A stretch of DNA of 64,000 bases, from the NCBI GenBank assembly GCA_003254905.1, contig QANU01043828.1, positions 214,447 to 278,446 on the forward strand. The letters are read 5' to 3'. The stretch is from Nissolia schottii. Lineage: Eukaryota; Streptophyta; Magnoliopsida; Fabales; Fabaceae. The position numbers and the translations under genes were made by a program. This document shows positions 60,989-64,000 of this stretch, in pieces; position 1 is the first letter of the stretch, and each line of letters begins with the position of its first letter. Below the pieces are notes generated by a model. The model saw only the letters and a list, made by a program, of their open reading frames with translations. It did not search any database and was not told the DNA's origin.

Positions 60989-63278
60989 TGTAACACTCCA
61001 CTTTTCCTTAAAACTATTTCGCGAAATAAATAAATAATTTATTTAACTAGGATAGAAAATTAAAAATTATTATGCTTTCTTCAAGAGCAGTAATAAAGAT
61101 AATAATTTGGGCTCTTCGCATAATCCCGCAAGCCCCAAAATAAATTATCTTTCCTCGTCGGAATTAAATTAAATATTAAGGTTATCATTAGGACTCACTT
61201 TTATAAAAATTGACTCATAGATGCCCTTAATTAATTTAATTTATCCTTAGAAAAATTAAAACGATCACATTCCAGTATCCGAAAAATTTTATAGGACACT
61301 GGGTTAATCGCCACAAATGCATGGCGCCACACGTCGCCCCACATGCGTGGCTACCTCACCTGCCACCATTTTCATTGGTGACCGAAGCCACATCCACATG
61401 CCCAATAAGGGCACATGCAACCATCAAGCTTTCCTTTCATTTTTCCCTTCAGCAAAAATTGAAAACAAAGAATTGGAGAAAGAAAGAATTTCGGCAAGCG
61501 AAACTGAAAGCCATAGCATCCAACATCCTTCACTTTCTCCCTTCATTCACTTTCTTTTCCCTTCCCTTCACCGCAAGCCATCACCTCCACACAGCTACCT
61601 CTTCGTCTCCTTTCTCCCTTTCTCTTCACTGAAACCTCACCCCCCACACAGCTCCTTCTCCGTCGTCCTTCTCCCTTCCATCACCGAGAAGCCACACAAC
61701 TCCCTCTCTGTCACTTTCTTCCTCCATTTCCTTTCCTTCTTCCCTCCGCCGAAGCCGTCACCTCCACCAGCACCATCCCTCTCCTCCAGCGACAGAAGCA
61801 GCCCCTTCGTCCCTCACTTTCTTCTTCTTTATTCCCTTTATCACACCACCGAAAACCACCCCCAGCAGCAAGCCATCTTGGCCTTCCTTCACTTCCTCTC
61901 CTCTCCTTCCTTCATGGGACTCCACCATCAATCACAGCCACCGCCACCGGCGACCTTGCATGTGGCTTTGGGGGAGCTTACCCAAGGCTCATCAACAAGT
62001 TAATCACCCCAAGCCGAGTTGCTGTTGTTGATTTGTAAAGCTTCACCAAGTGTTTTTTTTTTCTTTAAGTGGGTAATTCTTGAAAACGCCCACTATCTTG
62101 AGTGTTTGTGTAATTATTGTCATTTTTGTGAAAAATTGTCTATTCTACTGTGATTAAATTGTACCGTTGTGTTTTAGGGTGTGCGAGTGTGTATGTGTAT
62201 TATAGTTTGGGTGTTTGTGTGATCACGGTGGAGGAGTGTGTATGTATATCACAGTTTGGGTGTGTGTGTGATCACGGTGCGTGAGTGTGTGTCATGGTGT
62301 GTGGGTGTGTATGTTACGGTTTGGGTGTGTGTGTATGAAGAGAATATGTGTTTATGGGTTCACAGGGCTATGTGTGAGGGAAATAAAATGAGAATGTGTG
62401 TGTGGTTGCAGGATTAGGTGGGTGAAAAGGAATGTGTGTGTTTATAGGATTATGTGTGAGAAAAAGAAATGTGTGTGTATTTATAAGGCCGTGTATGAGC
62501 TTAGGCTGTGTGTGCGTGTGTACAAGATTAAGAGCAAGAAAAAGAAATGTGTGTTCACAGGACGGAGTATGAGGAAAGGAGACTGAGTGTGTGTGTGTGA
62601 AAAGAAGGGGTGTGGGTATGTTTTGGATGTGGGTGAGTGTGACGACTGGAGAAGGAAATAAATATTCCCTTGTAGGAAACTGAGTTTGTTAAGGATTTAA
62701 ATATAATAATAAAGGATTTTGGAATTTCTGAAACTCGAAGACCAATTCCACATACCCGCGGGCGTCCCCAAACATAACCGCGAGTTTAAGTTTCAGTTGT
62801 GAGAATCAACGTCAGCTAGAAAACCTTAGAAAGTCAAGAGTGAGTGACTTAGGGACTTATTCAGTTCCTGAGGGTTTGGGGTTTGACAACCTATAAAATT
62901 TAGTTTCTCTAAATTTCTGAAAGCACAACATCTCTAAAAGCACTGGTTCAATTTAGTTTGTAATCGATAATAATTGTGATAAACTATTTGGATTATATGT
63001 ATTATTTTTTGCTACATATAAAATGTTTCTAAACATCATGAGGAAAATAGGTTGCCAATTAGGAGTATGAGGGCGACCTTAGATTAAATCACTAGAAAGT
63101 TAAACATTAAGATTAAAAAGATAATAACTGGACCTTAGAATTGAACAAGACTTTAGATGGTTTTCGGCCAAATCGGTTCTGAAATACCTTAGAAATAATT
63201 ACCTAGAAAATAATTAGGAAATCCCCATTTTGGCACGTCATTGGACAGCCCCTCACCATCTCACAGGGGGTGGTTACA
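60989..63278 (+). mobile_element. Candidate long LTR (gypsy-type) with CT-rich and GT-rich tracts
   Basis: It starts TGTAACACTCC and ends GGGGTGGTTACA, near-complementary ends typical of plant Ty3-type LTRs. No target duplication is clear, so the end is tentative. It contains an open stretch (61317-62003) rich in Pro, Ser, Phe and Leu that arises from pyrimidine-rich DNA, and a GT-rich minisatellite. A related start (TGTAACATCCCG) occurs at 63365. Confidence 0.4.
62160..62640 (+). repeat. GT-rich minisatellite
   Basis: Imperfect tandem units: first about 60 bp around GGGTGTGTGTGTGATCACGGTG (three copies, 62200-62335), then about 48-bp units containing GAAATGTGTGTGT and an ACAGG/ATAGG core (62385-62600). 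Confidence 0.7.
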
Positions 63279-63364
63279 TTTTATGCTAAATGCGTTTGTG
63301 GGTCACTACCACACTGGTTTGAGCTCAACCTAAGAAAAGAAGGATGCCTGACGGTGACGGCAGT

Positions 63365-64000
63365 TGTAACATCCCGATTTTTCCTTAGGGAAATATTCAT
63401 AAACATAAATAATTAATTAATTTTCTAAGCATGATTAGAGGATTAAGATGGAAAATTTTAGTTAAGATATCCCTAGAAATTTAGACGTGTCGCAGTAGAA
63501 AATTCGGCAGACAATCGAACAGTCGTTGTTCGCCGATGAAATTTGGCACGCAAAATGGTGTCCGTGAAAATAATCTCCCGGAGAAAAATTTCACAAACAC
63601 ATTTAATATTAATACCCTTAGGTAGGTGGGAATTAGAGGATCGCGACAGTACAAACGGAATATTTTTCAGACGACCGTGCGCGACGCACCGAGACTGCGA
63701 GCGACAAAACACGAGCGAACCGGGACCGGGAGAAAATAAAATCTCACCAGCAGCATGGTGATGGGCTGCACGTTTTTTTAGAGATTTTTGGTCAAAAATA
63801 TCACTTAAATTAAGCTTCCAAACATCTCATCACCATACCTTCTCACATCATGACCATACTTTTTACTATTCACCATTTTATTTAATTTCAAAAATCAATT
63901 ACTCTTCTCCTCCATTCATCTCTTCCAAAACTGAACTCTCTCCCATTTCTCTCTAAAATTTTTCATCTCCTTCAAAACTCCATAGCCATTCTTCTAGCAA
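63365..64000 (+). mobile_element. 5' end of another LTR-like element, cut by the window edge
   Basis: TGTAACATCCCGATTTTTCC at the left end parallels TGTAACACTCCACTTTTCC at 60989, and both continue into AAATAATTAATT/AAATAATTTATT-type sequence. The right end is outside the window. No coding domain is seen. Confidence 0.45.

Noticed and set aside
61317..62003. Longest gap-free open frame outside the real genes (228 codons, Pro/Ser-rich)
   Set aside because: It arises from pyrimidine-rich, internally repetitive DNA inside an LTR-like sequence, has no recognisable domain, and shows no splice or promoter context.
1..64000. A new multi-gene system, CRISPR-like array or gene cluster
   Set aside because: The window is an ordinary plant chromosome segment with unrelated housekeeping genes and transposon remnants; repeats are dispersed or simple tandem types.

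Overview
The window is nuclear DNA from a flowering plant. The evidence is AT-rich, intron-rich genes with GT-AG splice sites, plant-type Ty1/copia and Ty3/gypsy remnants, hAT, Stowaway-like and Tourist-like elements, LINE tails and a tRNA-derived SINE. A eudicot, probably a legume, is my inference from protein and repeat flavour; I cannot name the species. There is one assembly gap (43658-44426) and one ambiguous base (16240). All gene models were assembled by hand from splice sites, reading phase and family recognition. Every exon junction closes in frame, but no transcript evidence was available.

Layout. 1-3.5 kb: debris of a BED/hAT transposase (+) and of a 'plant transposon protein' gene (-). 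3.5-5.3 kb: a small three-exon gene on the minus strand (136 aa, unknown function), with a dense ACGT/G-box cluster upstream (5.5-5.72 kb). 6.2-11.9 kb: repeats, including two opposite-facing copies of one non-autonomous hAT-like element, the second lying inside a candidate solo LTR. 13.17-22.94 kb: a FRA10AC1 homologue (+, 11 exons, 247 aa) with a U12-type intron. 25.30-37.94 kb: SMC2, the condensin ATPase subunit (+, 20 exons, 1176 aa), with an E2F-like site upstream. 38.26-43.66 kb: a degraded copia element on the minus strand that runs into the gap. 46.65-49.9 kb: a broken gypsy gag-pro region (-), itself split by a solo LTR. 50.25-50.43 kb: a SINE with a perfect 15-bp target duplication. 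50.93-57.09 kb: a WDR13-like WD40 gene (+, 12 exons, 500 aa). 57.1-64 kb: repeats, including long LTR-like sequences and a GT-rich minisatellite.

The three large genes are ordinary housekeeping genes in the same orientation: SMC2 in chromosome condensation, the FRA10AC1 homologue linked to the spliceosome through its animal relative, and WDR13 a nuclear WD40 protein. I see no operon-like or pathway link between them. Much of their length is intron filled with transposon insertions. I found no new multi-gene system. The points most worth a second look are the hidden small gene, the U12 intron carrying an LTR, a duplicated 5' splice site, the G-box cluster, the upstream ORF touching the WDR13 start, and several insertions whose target duplications can be read directly.
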